From Lottia gigantea (taxonomy: Eukaryota; Mollusca; Gastropoda; Lottiidae): a stretch of 64,000 nt of DNA. Made by a program: the position numbers and the translations under genes. This document shows positions 10,890-23,900 of this stretch, one piece after another. How positions within the stretch are numbered: position 1 is the stretch's first letter; every line of letters starts with the position of its first letter. The notes under the pieces were generated by a model. The model saw nothing but the letters and a program-made list of their open reading frames with translations, did not search any database and was not told the origin of the DNA. The stretch lies in assembly GCF_000327385.1 (NCBI RefSeq), contig NW_008707048.1, forward strand, positions 728,500 through 792,499, read 5' to 3'.

Positions 10890-11660
10890 TTTTGTCATAC
10901 TTGCGTTTAATGATGATTTTAATGATCATATTTTCTTATACAGGGTTTAATTTCAGCATAATTAAGCATACTTAATCAGTTGCATGATATAATTAGACTT
11001 GCTGAAAGATGATTACACCAAAAATTAATTATCAACTTTTTATATCATGACTACCTGTTTTTGTTGACAATTATTTTTCCCCTTGTAAGCTCATATATCT
11101 TCTTCATTATTTCATATACAATACATTCATTCAAAGGAAACGTCAGGCATAATTATATAGGATAGCTGATATGGACTTATATAGGATTTCTGACCAACAA
11201 TTATAATTAGACTTTCAATTTCCTTTAATATCATTAGTTTTATATATTACTGTAATGATAATACTATGTAAAGTTGATGAAAGAGAAAGGGGTATTCATT
11301 TCATGTTCAGCTGGAGTTAAACTAAAAGTTATGTACCCACAGTTAAATTCATTTTCAATTGCTACACATGAATTTTTAAAATATATTACATTGTCAAATT
11401 TTTTTTTCAAATGGCTTATGATATATTTTCTATTTTAAAATATATATTTGTTAGGAACTGTTTACATTCCACAAGATAAATCAAACTTTAATTTGATGCT
11501 TTCATTCAAAAACAAATGTATTTCCATCTTGAAATTTTAAAAATCAAAATTTAATATTGATTGGAATGAAAAAGATTGTTTAGCCTTGTTTATCTTTTTT
11601 TCGGAAATTGTTTTTTGTTGTTAATGTTATTGTTGTATTTGTTTGGAACGATTAAACCAG
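10890..11660 (+). other. Probable 3' UTR and downstream of the EGFLAM-like gene
   Basis: AT-rich, no coding signal. No canonical AATAAA was seen in the first several hundred bases after the stop. ATTAAA occurs near 11652 and AATAAA at 12223-12228, but such hexamers are expected by chance at this base composition, so the poly(A) site is undecided. Confidence 0.4.
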
Positions 11661-11960
11661 GTAATGTTCAAGAGAATTTTAAGCATAAGTAATGTTTTTA
11701 AGGGAATTTTTAAGAATGAGTAATGTTTTAAGGGAATTTTTAAGAATGAGTAATGAATTTAAGGGAATTTATAAGAATGAGTAATGTTTAAAGGGAATTA
11801 TTAAGAATGAGTAATGTTTTAAGGGAATTATTAAGAATGAGTAATGCTTTAAGGGAATTTATAAGAATGAGTAATGTTTTAAGGGAATTATTAAGAATTA
11901 GTAATGTTTTGAAGGGAATTTTTAAGAATCAGCAATGGTTTAAGGAAATTATTAATGTTT
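11661..11960. repeat. 30-bp tandem array
   Basis: About ten copies of AAGGGAATTTTTAAGAATGA plus GTAATGTTTT, with substitutions mainly in the middle and last bases. Period 30. The ends fade at both sides. Confidence 0.9.
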
Positions 11961-13500
11961 TATTGGAATATTTTGTTTAGGAAATGCCTATTTTAATGAA
12001 ATTAAGTATGATAGCTTGAATGCTTGTTTTTTAGTATCAAATTACATGCTTTGGGAAAAATGGAATTGTTAAAGGAAATATGTGCAGTATGTGAATGTTT
12101 TGTACAGTTGGAATTTCTATCGGGATGTTTTGAAGGAGTCGAGATTTTTTTTTTATCTCAAATCAGAATCCTTCTCAATTACAGGAATTATATTATTAAA
12201 TCAAATAGTCCATATTATAACAAATAAATATTCTTGATAAATGCATAGCATCTAATTTTGGTCTTTACTTTTTTACAAAAATGATAATTTCTGTTTTGTG
12301 AAAAACTCTTCCCAATTCATTCCATTTTCAAGTTTTAATCAAATATTGATTTGAAATTCCATGACACATTTTTATTGTAATTTATTTTATCTTTGTGTCT
12401 GTTATTGTTTGTTTTATTTAATGTTATTGTCAATCATCTGATATTGTTTACAGATTTTGGACTATTTTCAGCTTGCATAATAAATCTGTTCATGCAAAGT
12501 TGTAGTCTAAACTCTCATAATAAAAGGAGAAACTGCAGTGATGTTAAAGGTGTACTACCACTAAGAATGACCAAAAAATGAAAATTTTATACTTGGCCCT
12601 AATTAGTCTTTGTTCATCAGTGGTGTCATAACAATACAACAGAATCCCTCTATAATCTAATAAATATATAAAACTTAGTAATAATTCATGAAACTAAGTA
12701 ATTTTGAAACATGATTAGAAGCGTGTTTTAATAATTATTTAGTTTAATGGATATATTGTCTCATATAGAGATTGTATTCTTTAGTCATTCCAACTGATGA
12801 ATATCATATACTCTTATTGACCAAGTTTGAGTTTTATGTCCATTCTAAGAGGTAGCATGTCCTTAAAAGTTTTTTGTCACTATCAAAGCTGAAAACAAGT
12901 CTGACAAGATAAGCAATATAGATGTAGACTCTGCATTTTTTATATAAATAATTTGTTTTTAATTTTATAATGCTTATTGTGTGATATTTCTGTAGAACAA
13001 TATATATAGAAAATTGGCAGCCATAAAACACTACGAAGGCCATAATAGTTAAACACTGTAGTTCACATACTTTTTTTGTAACTAAAAGGATTTGGTCAAA
13101 GATGCCATAGAATGTACTTACTAGTACTAAAGTTGCCATTTTATATGATTTTTCAAGGCAAAGATGATTGAGCGAAGGCTATAATTTATCTTTTGCAACA
13201 GACAAATATTCCCTGTTTTTAATAAACTTAATTTTTTAAGAAAATATTTAGAGATATGCCTAAGTGTTTGGTTTATTTGCTATATACTGAAAATAATCTT
13301 TTAAAAGTATTCAGAATGTACTTTGTATATATTTATCACTGCTTAGTTTACTCGTATTTAATCACATTTTCACACCATTTTCTGTATCCATCTTCATAAT
13401 GTAATGATTTTGTAATCAAGGTGCTTTATATGTCTGCATTCTATTGTTAAATTATTTAGATGGTTTTGTATTTACGAGTATAGTGAAAGTTTTTAAGAGT
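11961..13500. other. AT-rich intergenic, nothing identified
   Basis: Scattered open frames of up to about 100 codons (for example the minus frame at 12834-13139) lack domains, have AT-driven composition and show no splice context. No repeats were seen. Confidence 0.5.
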
Positions 13501-13599
13501 CCAGTGATAGAGATACTAGTACTTATTAGTCATTTGAATTTAGATACCAGTAACTATGAGCTCAGTGTATTAGATACCACCAATAATGAATCCATGTTG

Positions 13600-14175
13600 A
13601 TGGGCATTTATAATTATAACTCAAATGAGTTTATTAGAACGAAATTATGAGTCAAATTGATAGATATCTGCAATTATAACTCAAATGAGTTTATTATAAT
13701 GAAATTATGAGTCAATTTGATAGATATCTGAAATTATAACTCAAATGAGTTTATCATAACGAAATTATGAGTCAGACTGGTAGATATTTGCAATTATAAC
13801 TCAAATGAGTTTATTTTAACAAATTATGAGTCAAATTGATAGATATCTGCAATTATAACTCAAATGAGTTTATTATAATGAAATTATGAGTCAATTTGAT
13901 AGATATCTGAAATTATAACTCAAATGAGTTTTTTATAATGAAATTATGAGTCAGATTGATAGATATCTGTAATTATAACTCAAATGAGTTTATTTTAACA
14001 AATTATGAGTCAGATTGATAGATATCTGAAATTATAACTCACATGAGTTTATTATAACGAAATTATGAGTCAAATTGATAGATATCTGTAATTATAACTC
14101 AAATGAGTTTATTATAACGAAATTATGAGTCAAATTGATAGATATCTGTAATTATAACTCAATTATACTACAATT
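13600..14175. repeat. 60-bp tandem array carrying TGAGTCA motifs
   Basis: Nine copies of a 60-base unit: ATAACTCAAATGAGTTTATT, ATAACGAAATTATGAGTCAA, ATTGATAGATATCTGCAATT. Copies differ by few substitutions and single-base indels. Each copy has one TGAGTCA heptamer, which equals the AP-1 (bZIP) consensus, plus a GATAGATATC segment. A diverged lead-in lies at about 13500-13600. Confidence 0.92.
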
Positions 14176-14530
14176 CTATACTAGTAATTATTAGTGTAAT
14201 GAGGTAATAAAGAGTAGGAGTCATTATGACTCAAATGAGTTCTATGCTAGCAATTATGAGTACAATGAGTTAATTAAGAGTAGGAGTAATTATGACTCAA
14301 ATTAGCTCTATACTAGTAATTATTAGTTCAACGGGTTGACTAAGGGCAGGAGTAATTATGACTCAAATGACGCTATACTAATAATTATTAGTATAATGAG
14401 TTAAGTAAGTTTATAAGTAATTCGACTCAAATTCAATTAGCTCTATACTAGTAATTATTACTATAATGAATTGATTAAGTGTATAAGTAATTATGACTCT
14501 TATGAGTTAGTTATAAGTATTTACTAGTTT
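14176..14530. repeat. Related ~65-bp diverged tandem array
   Basis: About five copies of a unit like GTAATTATGACTCAAATGAG, CTCTATACTAGTAATTATTA, GTATAATGAGTTAATTAAGAG. It shares the ATGACTCAAATGAG segment with the preceding 60-bp array, so the two probably have a common origin. Three copies keep TGACTCA. Confidence 0.8.
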
Positions 14531-15016
14531 AATTACACCCATATACTCACTTTTGTTGGACAAAAAGCAAATACTATAATTATCTGTTTATGGATATACA
14601 AACCAGAATCAGTTTTTGTGACAAAATACATTATCATCAACTACAAATATTTAACTTTAAAAATATGGATAACATTGGTAGGATGACTTGAGTGGCATAA
14701 GCTGAAGGCATTGGCATTAGTATGCCCAATGGAATCAAAATTTTGCCTTGTGTATAATGTTGTACAATGAAAATTAACTTTAAAACAATTAATTACAACT
14801 TAAGTATATTATAATTTGTAATGTATGTAAGGTTGGTTGTTTTGTAGTCTGTCTAATATTGTCATGGTAATCAAACAGTTTGTCAATCTTCTGTGATTTA
14901 ATAATAAATCAAATATAAACAAACATTTAGTCACTTATTTCAGGCTTTCTAGAAATATTTATCTTTTTGACTGATATTGCTTTTGTTTATTTCACGTATG
15001 TGGTGTTTACAAATTT
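14531..15016. other. AT-rich intergenic, nothing identified
   Basis: Between the tandem array and the first foldback MITE. No repeat or coding signal was seen. Confidence 0.5.
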
Positions 15017-15289
15017 TGGGATTGTGCAGAAGTTTTTTTAACTTTTTATGTGTATCGGGGACACTGATAGCATCAATTTTCGTCATTCCAATTTTCAGTC
15101 AGACGTCTGTGGCTCTTACAATTCCACAAAAAGTAAGCGTTTTATGACGTTACTATCAAATATCGATATTAGGGCTTTGCCATAGTGATGTCAGGAATCG
15201 CATAGTTTAAGTTAACTTGCAGGAACCACATATTTTTGAATGAAAATTGGAATGATGCAAATGTTTTAGAAAACCTCTTTACAATCTCT
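15017..15289. mobile_element. TTAA-type foldback MITE, copy 1 (degraded ends)
   Basis: Left end TGGGATTGTGCAGAAG; right end AAACCTCTTTACAATCTCT, the inverted counterpart. The inner blocks GTGTATCGGGGACACTGATA, GCATCAATTTTC and CAGACGTCTGTGG match the copies at 19950, 31712 and 60928. The flanks ATTT and TATA are plausible decayed TTAA. No coding capacity. The whole element is close to an inverted repeat. Confidence 0.8.
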
Positions 15290-16820
15290 TATAGTGTAGT
15301 CATCTTATATGATTTGTGGGCCTTTTGCATGCAAAGTGTAAATTTATCTAATTCCTTCTTAAGAAAGAGGCTACAGGTTGAATTGCTTATCATGAAACTG
15401 CTGCTTTGTGGGCATCACTTTATCAAACTGAACAGAATTTCAGCTTCAGGAATCTCTTTTCATAATGCATATCCCAATTAAGGATTGTCTTAATTCCAGT
15501 TTACTCTGAAAGAGATTCCAACATGACAACCCCAGTCTAAAAGTGCCATCAAGTGATTCGGAGAATAGGCGTGACTTGATGGAAATATGAAATTGGTTTA
15601 AATTCGAAATCTCTAGTTCTGATTTTTTTTTAAATGAAGAATAAATGAATCATAGAAGAAGATGATTAGGGTAAATGGCGCTATTTGAATTCCCGAATGA
15701 AACATTTGTAATATTTTCATCATTCCAATCTCCTGTACAGAGAAACATTGCGAGACAATGACGGCAGAACAAACTGTGTGTTGACATTTACATATCAATA
15801 TAAAGAACTTTTCAAGTACTAAGACATAGGCTGATATTTAAGTTTGTCCAGTAAGCATGTTAAAAGTTGGTCAGGTCAAAATAATAAACCATTGCATTGC
15901 TAGAAATACACATGTATATATCCTTGTCGTTGAGGTAATTCCAAATGTTGATTTCAGCAAAGAAAAAAGCGCGAAAACCAACAATATTTCCATCCATTAG
16001 TTTTGCAAATTCTTTTTCTTAGATTTTGTGCTCATACTTTCCTTTCAAGATCAGTCAGTTATTCTAGAACCATGCTTACGTTGCGGTGATAAGTCAAAGA
16101 GGCGATTTTTAACTGATTCTCTTCGATACTGGCAACCAAAGGAGTTTGAACTAATAAGTGTAATATGGGTGTGGTTGTGGAAATGGGCCAAAATTTTTGT
16201 ATTAGAGTCCATTTCTGTACGGTCGAATATTATACAGTTTCGATTAGCACGTGCAATTCCATTACCCACGTGACAATGTATTGTCTCAAAAACGAGGCAC
16301 GTCAACAACTTCTACTTCTGTTTTTGTATAGTGTAAATACGTTGGTAATGTTGACTGTAAAATCGAAATAGAAATCAGTATTCAGAGTGAAGAAGTTTAG
16401 TAAAACATCTTTATAAAGCTATAAGAACATGGATGTCGGTGAAGCATGTCGTTAATTCTGAAGCAAGTCGGTATGTTTTTTTTTATTATGTTGATCATGT
16501 ACGGGCACTGTTGCAGTTTCGACCTCTTTCCCTTCCCGTTGGGCTATCGATTTGAAACTTGGCAGAGGGGTACTTATATATGTCCTGAATATTCACAGAA
16601 AATTTCAGACAGTTCCAACGTGTCCTTCCATCTTAAATTAATTTTCAAAGTGATGTACTGACTGATTATGGCAAAATAGCAGGGGGACGCAACTCTTTTG
16701 TTTAGTCGTACTTGCTTTGCCAAATCATTCAGTCTCGAGTCATTTCGACCAAATTGTCAATTTTTCACAGCGGCGTAATGGTTGTAACCGCAATCATTTT
16801 CGTTATGCTCTCAAAATTGT
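15290..16820. other. Intergenic with unassigned mid-complexity sequence
   Basis: Contains a weak copy of the AGTGG-ATCAGG family at 15536-15572. Around 16030-16370 there are overlapping open frames on both strands without recognisable domains. Around 16500-16700 (GGCTATCGATTTGAAACTTG and nearby) the sequence is less AT-rich and looks like a decayed dispersed element; family unknown. Confidence 0.4.
15536..15572 (+). repeat. Weak copy of the 'AGTGG-ATCAGG' dispersed repeat
   Basis: CAGTCTAAAAGTGCCATCAA then GTGATTCGGAGAATAGG aligns with CAATTGAAGAGTGGCATCAG, GTATTTCGGAGATGTG at 24250-24290 and with the clearer copies at 4831 and 62202. Confidence 0.4.
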
Positions 16821-16900
16821 CATAGCACCATTCTAATTTTCAATCAGACGTATGTGGTTCCTGCAATTCCATTATAACCATGTGTTTGATAACGTCACAT
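16821..16900. mobile_element. Fragment of the TTAA-type foldback MITE
   Basis: The segment GCACCATTCTAATTTTCAAT, CAGACGTATGTGGTTCCTGC, AATTCCATTATAACCATGTG matches the inner part of the MITE copies (for example GCACCATTCTAATTTTCG near 20015). Neither terminus was found nearby. Confidence 0.6.
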
Positions 16901-19900
16901 ACATTGTAAGTCGAAATGTGACAAAACATGACAATATTTCGTTGAGGGCTCTTTGAGTTATTGTCCTTTACTTAGCCGAAAAAAGGCAAAAAGTGATCGT
17001 GAGCGTCAAAGATGGAATGGTTTTGATGCGAAGTTGATAACTTGATACGGTTTGATTCTCACGATTTTTCGAGGAACAGTCGTTGAGTTATTGCACAAAT
17101 CAACAAATCAGCAAGTTAAATTTGGCTTGTGAACACGTTTCGACATTACAGTTTCGATCTGATCTGAGCGAAACTTGATACTTTAAAGTAATGGATGATT
17201 GTTTTGTCTTCTGAAATCAGACACCCTGGTAATATGAAAATTTTGCAGAAAGCTGCTGCTCGAAATTTTTCATCTTTGATTTTGGTCCCTGCCACACTGC
17301 ATCCACACTCCTAACTTGATTTGATTAAAGTTCCAACCAAACAGAACATAAGTGTGTCTGAAAGCCTAAAATGACAAGTCGCTAGGGAATTCCAGGAACT
17401 GTAGACAAATACTAATAAATCAGTGTTTTAATAGAAAATTGTCGGTTTAATAAAAGATAAATAATTAATGTGATTTAAGTGGATTTGGTAAAGACAACCA
17501 CTAAAATATTGATAAATTATCTTTTTTATTTACATGGATGAATAAATTTTGACGTGTCACCCACTTGAAGTACACTTTATGGCGTATTTTACTAGTCAGA
17601 GCTTGAACCGCTCGCACTGCTAGATGAACACGATATATAAAGAACAATATTTTACTCGCGTAAATTATGTATGAGATTGTCTTTCGCCTATATAACCTCG
17701 GAAACGAAGTTTTCGTTTTTTACATGATAAACTATTTAGAGTAATCTATTCGTCCTACATCTTTGGCGTGATCTCCGTTTATGAGCCATCAGTTCGTCAT
17801 CTTAGGAACGACAAAATTCAGAGGTCCATGTTGTGGGATTAAAGCGCGACACACGTTAAATCCATAGCATAGCGAAAACAAATTTGTTGTCCGAGAGAGT
17901 TGACTATGTCTAAAAGAGAAGTCATGTTGCCTTTCGGCCATTGTTGAAGTTTATCGGACTGACATTGAGAATGAATTTATTCTTTCTATGTTTATAATGC
18001 AAGTTCAACCAAATATTGAGTTGTCCGGAATTCTTTGACGAAACCTCTTAATCCTGGCTGTTTTTACCTGTTGAAGTTGACTTTTGGAATAATTATCGAC
18101 CGGAACTTAGAGTTCTATACACACAAAATGTGGATGGCCTCAGGCTAAGATGTTTTGACACAGACGAGAAGAGGGCGTCGAGACCATCTGATTTTGTCGT
18201 CTGGCTTTTGTTCAAAATGGCTGGCTGTATTAGTCGGGCGATTGATAATTGAATGTTAGAACAGAAAAGAGAAAATAATTATGCCAAGAAATGATGTGGT
18301 TTGAAGCCTGATTAGTTCTCAGAAAAATTGTCAGAAACATTCAAGACAAGATAGAATATAGGTCAGTCCTGCTACGTGAAAGGAAATGGAATTGTCATAT
18401 TTTTTTCTCGACTACAAAAGGAAATTTCATAGAAGATTTCGTGTTATCTTGAAACGACAGAGTAGTGGAGCAGATGTCAATGAGAAAATTTGTTGAATAA
18501 ATTTTAAGCAAGTTATTTCGCTGTAGAATAGGTTATTTTATTGCAACTAGTTCATGCTAAAATGTAGTTGAAATTATAGTAAAATATGCTACCAATATGC
18601 TATGTGTATATGTCACAAGATACGGTTTCATATTTCACGGTAGCCATCTCATGGACTGAATAATATAAGTTATGAAAAGTAACAAATAATTCATCAGCGG
18701 ACAAAATCAACTCCTCCTTGCGATCTATTCCCTGCTTTGACTAGCGGAAATGACGACATCTAACATACGAACTTTATTTCATTTTTCTTTTAAAAAAAAA
18801 CATGAATAGTAAACTGTTTTCTTTGATTCCTACCAAAGATTTCAATTCAATAAAGTTCTGGCCTAAATCTAAAAAGCTTAAAATGAGCTCTAATATCAGC
18901 TAATAAATCACAAATTCAGACAACCATATCCCTTAAACCACTTTTGGAAATCTGCGACTTGAATGTTCTAAAAAGGACAAATTGTAAGATACAAGATACT
19001 GTTGGTAGAAATCTTCCTTTTATTACAAGTTGACGTCTGTTTGACAAGATTACTGCTCGTAAAAACCGCCATAAACACAAACATCGTCAACTTAGCTAAC
19101 AGCCTCGCATCAAAATTTCATGAGAAGTAATTTACTTGATGGATTTAGACAATGGACTGAGAAAATAAGCGAGTAATTTTCTCTTGTAACAATTGTAGAG
19201 CAGGTGGAATAAAAGTAGTGCCTAGGGTTATTTATAATTAACTCTGTCTTCTACAATATTATCTTCTAACTTCCAACCTATCAAATAATTGGTTAGGTAT
19301 TAAATATGAACTTGGCTTACATGGAATTCGCTAGATTGCGATATAACAGTTGTCTAGTTGACGATTTTTTTTTTTTTTTTGGAATATTTCAGGTTTTCGA
19401 AAAAAATAAAACTAACATAAACATAACTTATTCTTATTGTGCAGTAAAACTCAGAAATGCAAATTTGAAGTGAAAAAAAAAAGATGAATAAAATTTTTTT
19501 TTTAGATTAGGGTGGTTGAAAGGTAACAAGTTACTATATTTTAAGCAGAAGGTACTGACACAGGGTTAAAGCAGTGTTCACTATTGTTAAGACTAGTTGA
19601 AACGTTAAAATGAGAATTCGTACTTCTAGCTTAGAAAAGTCGTATTATAATAATTTCACTAATACTAATTGACACAATAGAACTGGTTTTGAAACACAGA
19701 CTTGTGGTCTGACCCAAAATCACGAAGAATTGCTTTAGAAATCAGGGAGCGTACATCTTAAATTAAGCCATGAACGCGAACTATAATAGGAATTCCAATA
19801 CAAGAAAACCATATTTGGCAAATGTTCAGTAGACTATTTTCCGACCGACAAATATCTATGAATTATTGATGCAAAATATGATCTGTTGATAACACCACGT

Positions 19901-19945
19901 GATGGTTCTCCTTTCTTTTCATTTTTTTTATCATACCTGGACAAC
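16901..19945. other. Intergenic, no feature supported
   Basis: Moderately AT-rich with more CpG than the tandem regions. At about 18160-18240 the bases AGAGGGCG and AAAATGGC occur, resembling parts of CTCF and YY1 sites; this is too weak to call. Poly-T near 19366-19380. No exon was recognised. Confidence 0.4.
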
Positions 19946-19949
19946 TTAA

Positions 19950-20255
19950 AGGGATTGTAAAAAGGTTTTCTAAATTTTGTATGTGTATCAGGGACACTGA
20001 TAGCATCAATTTGCACCATTCTAATTTTCGATAAAGAATAAGACGTCTATAGTTCCTGCAATTTCACTAAAACTAAGTGTTTGCTGACCCCCACTAATCG
20101 CTTTATCACGGGCTCTTCGCGTTGGTGACGTCATCAAAACCTAGTTGTATTACAATGACAGGAACCACAGACGTTTGGTTGAAAATTGGAATGGTGAAAA
20201 TTGATCAGTGTCCCCGATACACGTAAAGCATTTTGAAAACCTCTTTACAATCCCT
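19950..20255. mobile_element. TTAA-type foldback MITE, best-preserved copy
   Basis: A 306-bp element flanked by an exact TTAA on both sides (19946-19949 and 20256-20259). Termini are AGGGATTGTAAAAAGGTTTT and, inverted, AAAACCTCTTTACAATCCCT. The inner arms also mirror each other: GTATCAGGGACACTGATAGC against GATCAGTGTCCCCGATAC. There is no open frame of note. TTAA duplication is the hallmark of piggyBac-type transposition, so it is probably a non-autonomous derivative mobilised in trans (inference). Confidence 0.9.
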
Positions 20256-20259
20256 TTAA

Positions 20260-21414
20260 CAATTTTTTAATGTCTTTCCTCTTTGAAAAAGTTCAGCGAC
20301 CACGAGAGAGATCTTAAAAGTATAGACATAAATATTCTTTGATGAATTGTAATGTAAGATTGAACAATGATCTCGTCCAATTCAAAGAAGTTTCTTTTTT
20401 TATTGTTTATCCTCGAGGCAATGGAACTATTGTGTACTAGTTCATTATTTAAAAAAAAATTAGTTAAGAAAACTATTTGTTAGGATTATGGACAAAAACA
20501 CAGCAAATACAGTAGGCTTATTGTTGAATATTTTTTAGGTCAAGACATATTTTTTTTTTAGAATTAATATCTGTAGTCGCTCACAGGATGTAAATCCAAC
20601 ACTCTCATTCTACTAGAATACCAAGTAAATGTAAAATTTAAAAGGGGTCAGATGTTCTAGGGTTTAGGAAAAGGCTATTCCAGATTATGACGTTACTTTC
20701 TCTAATATCTCTCAAACCAAAGGTTTGAAACTATTGATGTCCCCGACCAAAAAAAATTCCTTTAGACCTTTATGTTCACTCTCATATTTTGAATAATACC
20801 TTAAGCTGCTTTCAGATTTTAAGAAATTATTGTGAAAGGATCAAAATATAGTTCATTGAGACATAGGAAATGTAGGTAGTCCGGGTCGGAAAGAATTTCT
20901 AGCAGATATACTTCCACAAAGACGTTTTTCTATTGAGAATATAAAACCCTAGATTTTGAAAAGTAAACTATGATAATAGTATGCTTAAACTAAAGTATGG
21001 AGTCAGTCGATACTGCGAACATTTATAAGAACAGCTAAAATGGCTAGAAAATGATCCCAAGAGTGTGAACTGCAATTAGAAGTCGATCAAAGACCAATAA
21101 CTCTTGTCTTAAGGGACATCTAACACTACGCTGTCGTCACCGTTGTCAATCTAACGGAATTCCATTGAGAATCGTAATATAATCTGTATTCATAAAACGG
21201 CTGACAAACGTTTGTCCGTCTTGTCATCTTTTTTTTATTTGGTCTCGACGAAGAAGGCATATATGGCAATTGTCAAATGAAACGGTAAATGAAGATAAAG
21301 AACCTTTACTAAACCATGTCCCTCTAATCGAATTATTTATTCAACAGTGAATCCCATCATATTCCACACTTTATAGAAATATAGTCGCGATTTCCACTAC
21401 GCAAGCAGACTTTA
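20260..21414. other. Intergenic, nothing identified
   Basis: AT-rich single-copy-looking sequence between the MITE and the large 35-bp array. No exon or repeat was seen. Confidence 0.5.
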
Positions 21415-23900
21415 TTATAAGGTAATGATAACATATAAGTACAGTTTATGATACTACATAAATATTATGATGAAATTGGATTAAGATATTGTGTAATGTA
21501 TAGTTTATTATAATGTAATGATAAAATAGATAGTATAGTTTAAAATAATGTAATGATAAAATAGATAGTATAGTTTAAAATGATGTAATGATAAAATACA
21601 TAGTATAGTTTAAATGATGTAATGATAAAATACATAGTATAGTTTATAATACTGTAATGATAACATAGATATTGCACTTATAATACTGTAATGATAAAAT
21701 ACATAGTATAGTTTATAATACTGTAATGATAAAATAGATAGTGTAGTTTATAATACTGTAATGATAAAATAGATAGTATAGTTTATAATACTGTAATCAT
21801 AAAATACATAGTATAGTTGATAGTACTGTAAAGACATAAATAGTGTAGTTTATAATACTGTAATGATAAAATAGATAGTATAGTTTAAAATACTGTAATG
21901 ATAACATAGATAGTATAGTTTAAAATAATGTAATGATAACATAGATAGTATAGTTTGTAATACTGTAATGATAAAATAGATAGTATAGTTTAAAATACTG
22001 TAATGATAAAATATATAGTATAGTTTATAATACTGTAATGATTTTATAGATAATATAGTTTATAATACTGTAATGATGAAATGGCTAGTATAGTTATAAT
22101 ACTGTAATGATAAAATAGATAGTATAGTTTATAATACTGTAATGATAAAATAGATAATATAGTTTATAATACTGTAATGATAAAATAGATAGTATAGTTT
22201 ACAATACTGTAATGATAACATAGATAGTGTAGTTTATAATACTGTAATAATAAAATAGATAATATAGTTTATAAAAGTGTAATGATAAGATGGCTAGTAT
22301 CGGTAAAATACTGTAATGATAACATAGATAGTATAGTTTATAATACTGTAATGATAAAATAGATAGTATAGTTTATAATACTGTAATGATAACATAGATA
22401 GTACAGTTTATAATACTGTAATGATAATATAGATAGTATAGTTTACAATACTGTAATGATAACATAGATAGTGTAGTTTATAATACTGTAATGATAAAAT
22501 GGCTAGTATAGTTTACAATACTGTAATGATAACATAGATAGTGTAGTTTATAATACTGTAATGAAAAAATGCCTAGTATAGTTATAATACAGTAATGATA
22601 AAATAGATAGTATAGTTTATAATACTGTAATGATAACATAGATAGTGTAGTTTATAATAATGTAATGATAACATAGATAGTATAGTTTAAAATACTGTAA
22701 TGATAAAATAGATAATATAGTTTATGATACTGTAATGATAAAATGGCTAGTATAGGTAAAATACTGTAATAATAAAATAGATAGTATAGTTTAAATAAAA
22801 TACTGTAATGATATAATAGATAGCATAGTTTAAAATAATGTAATGATAAAATATATAGTATAGTTTAAAATACTGTAATGATGAAATACATAGTATAGTT
22901 TATAATAATGTAATGATAAAATATATAGTATAGTTTAAAATACTGTAATCATAAAATACATAGTATAGTTTATAATACTGTAATCATAAAATACTGTAAT
23001 CATAAAATACATAGTATAGTTATAATACTGTAATGATAAAATACATAGTATAGTTATAATACTGTAATGATAACATAGATAGTATAGTTTATAGTACTGT
23101 AATGATAAAATAGATAGTATAGTTGTAATACTGTAATGATAACATAGATAGTATAGTTTATAGTACTGTAATGATAAAATAGATAGTATAGTTTATAATA
23201 ATGTAATGATAACATAGATAGTATAGTTTAAAATACTGTAATGATAATATAGTATAGTTTATAATACTGTAATGATATAATTCATAGTATAGTTTAAAAT
23301 ACTGTAATGATGAAATATATAGTATAGTTTATAATACTGTAATCATAAAATACATAGTATAGTTTATAATACTGTAATGATAAAATACATAGTATAGTTA
23401 TAATACTGTAATGATGACATAGATAGTATAGTTTATAATATTGTAATGATAACATAGATAGTATAGTTGTAATACTGTAATGATAAAATACATAGTATAG
23501 TTATAATACTGTAATGATAAAATACATAGTATAGTTATAATACTGTAATGATAACATAGATAGTATAGTTTATAATATTGTAATGATAACATAGATAGTA
23601 TAGTTGTAATACTGTAATGATAAAATACATAGTATAGTTATAATACTGTAATGATAACATAGATAGTATAGTTTATAATACTGTAATCATAAAATACATA
23701 GTATAGTTATAATACTGTAATGATAACATAGATAGTATAGTTTATAATACTGTAATGATAAAATAGATAGTATCATAGGTGATACTGTGATACTATGATA
23801 AAATACATAGTATAGTTATAATACAGTAATGATAAAATAGATAGTATAGTTTATAATAATGTAATGATAAAACTTAAGATAAATTGTTAAGTATAGTGCA
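21415..23900. repeat. 35-bp tandem array, about 70 copies
   Basis: Unit TAGTTTATAATACTGTAATG, ATAAAATAGATAGTA; period 35 (for example CTGTAATGAT at 21721 and 21756). Variants alternate AAAATAGATAG, ACATAGATAG and AAATACATAG, and longer multi-unit patterns recur. It is the largest array in the window, about 2.5 kb. Confidence 0.95.

Noticed and set aside
18160-18240. Possible CTCF- and YY1-like words (AGAGGGCG, AAAATGGC)
   Set aside because: Only partial matches to the consensus and no supporting context, so no regulatory site is claimed.
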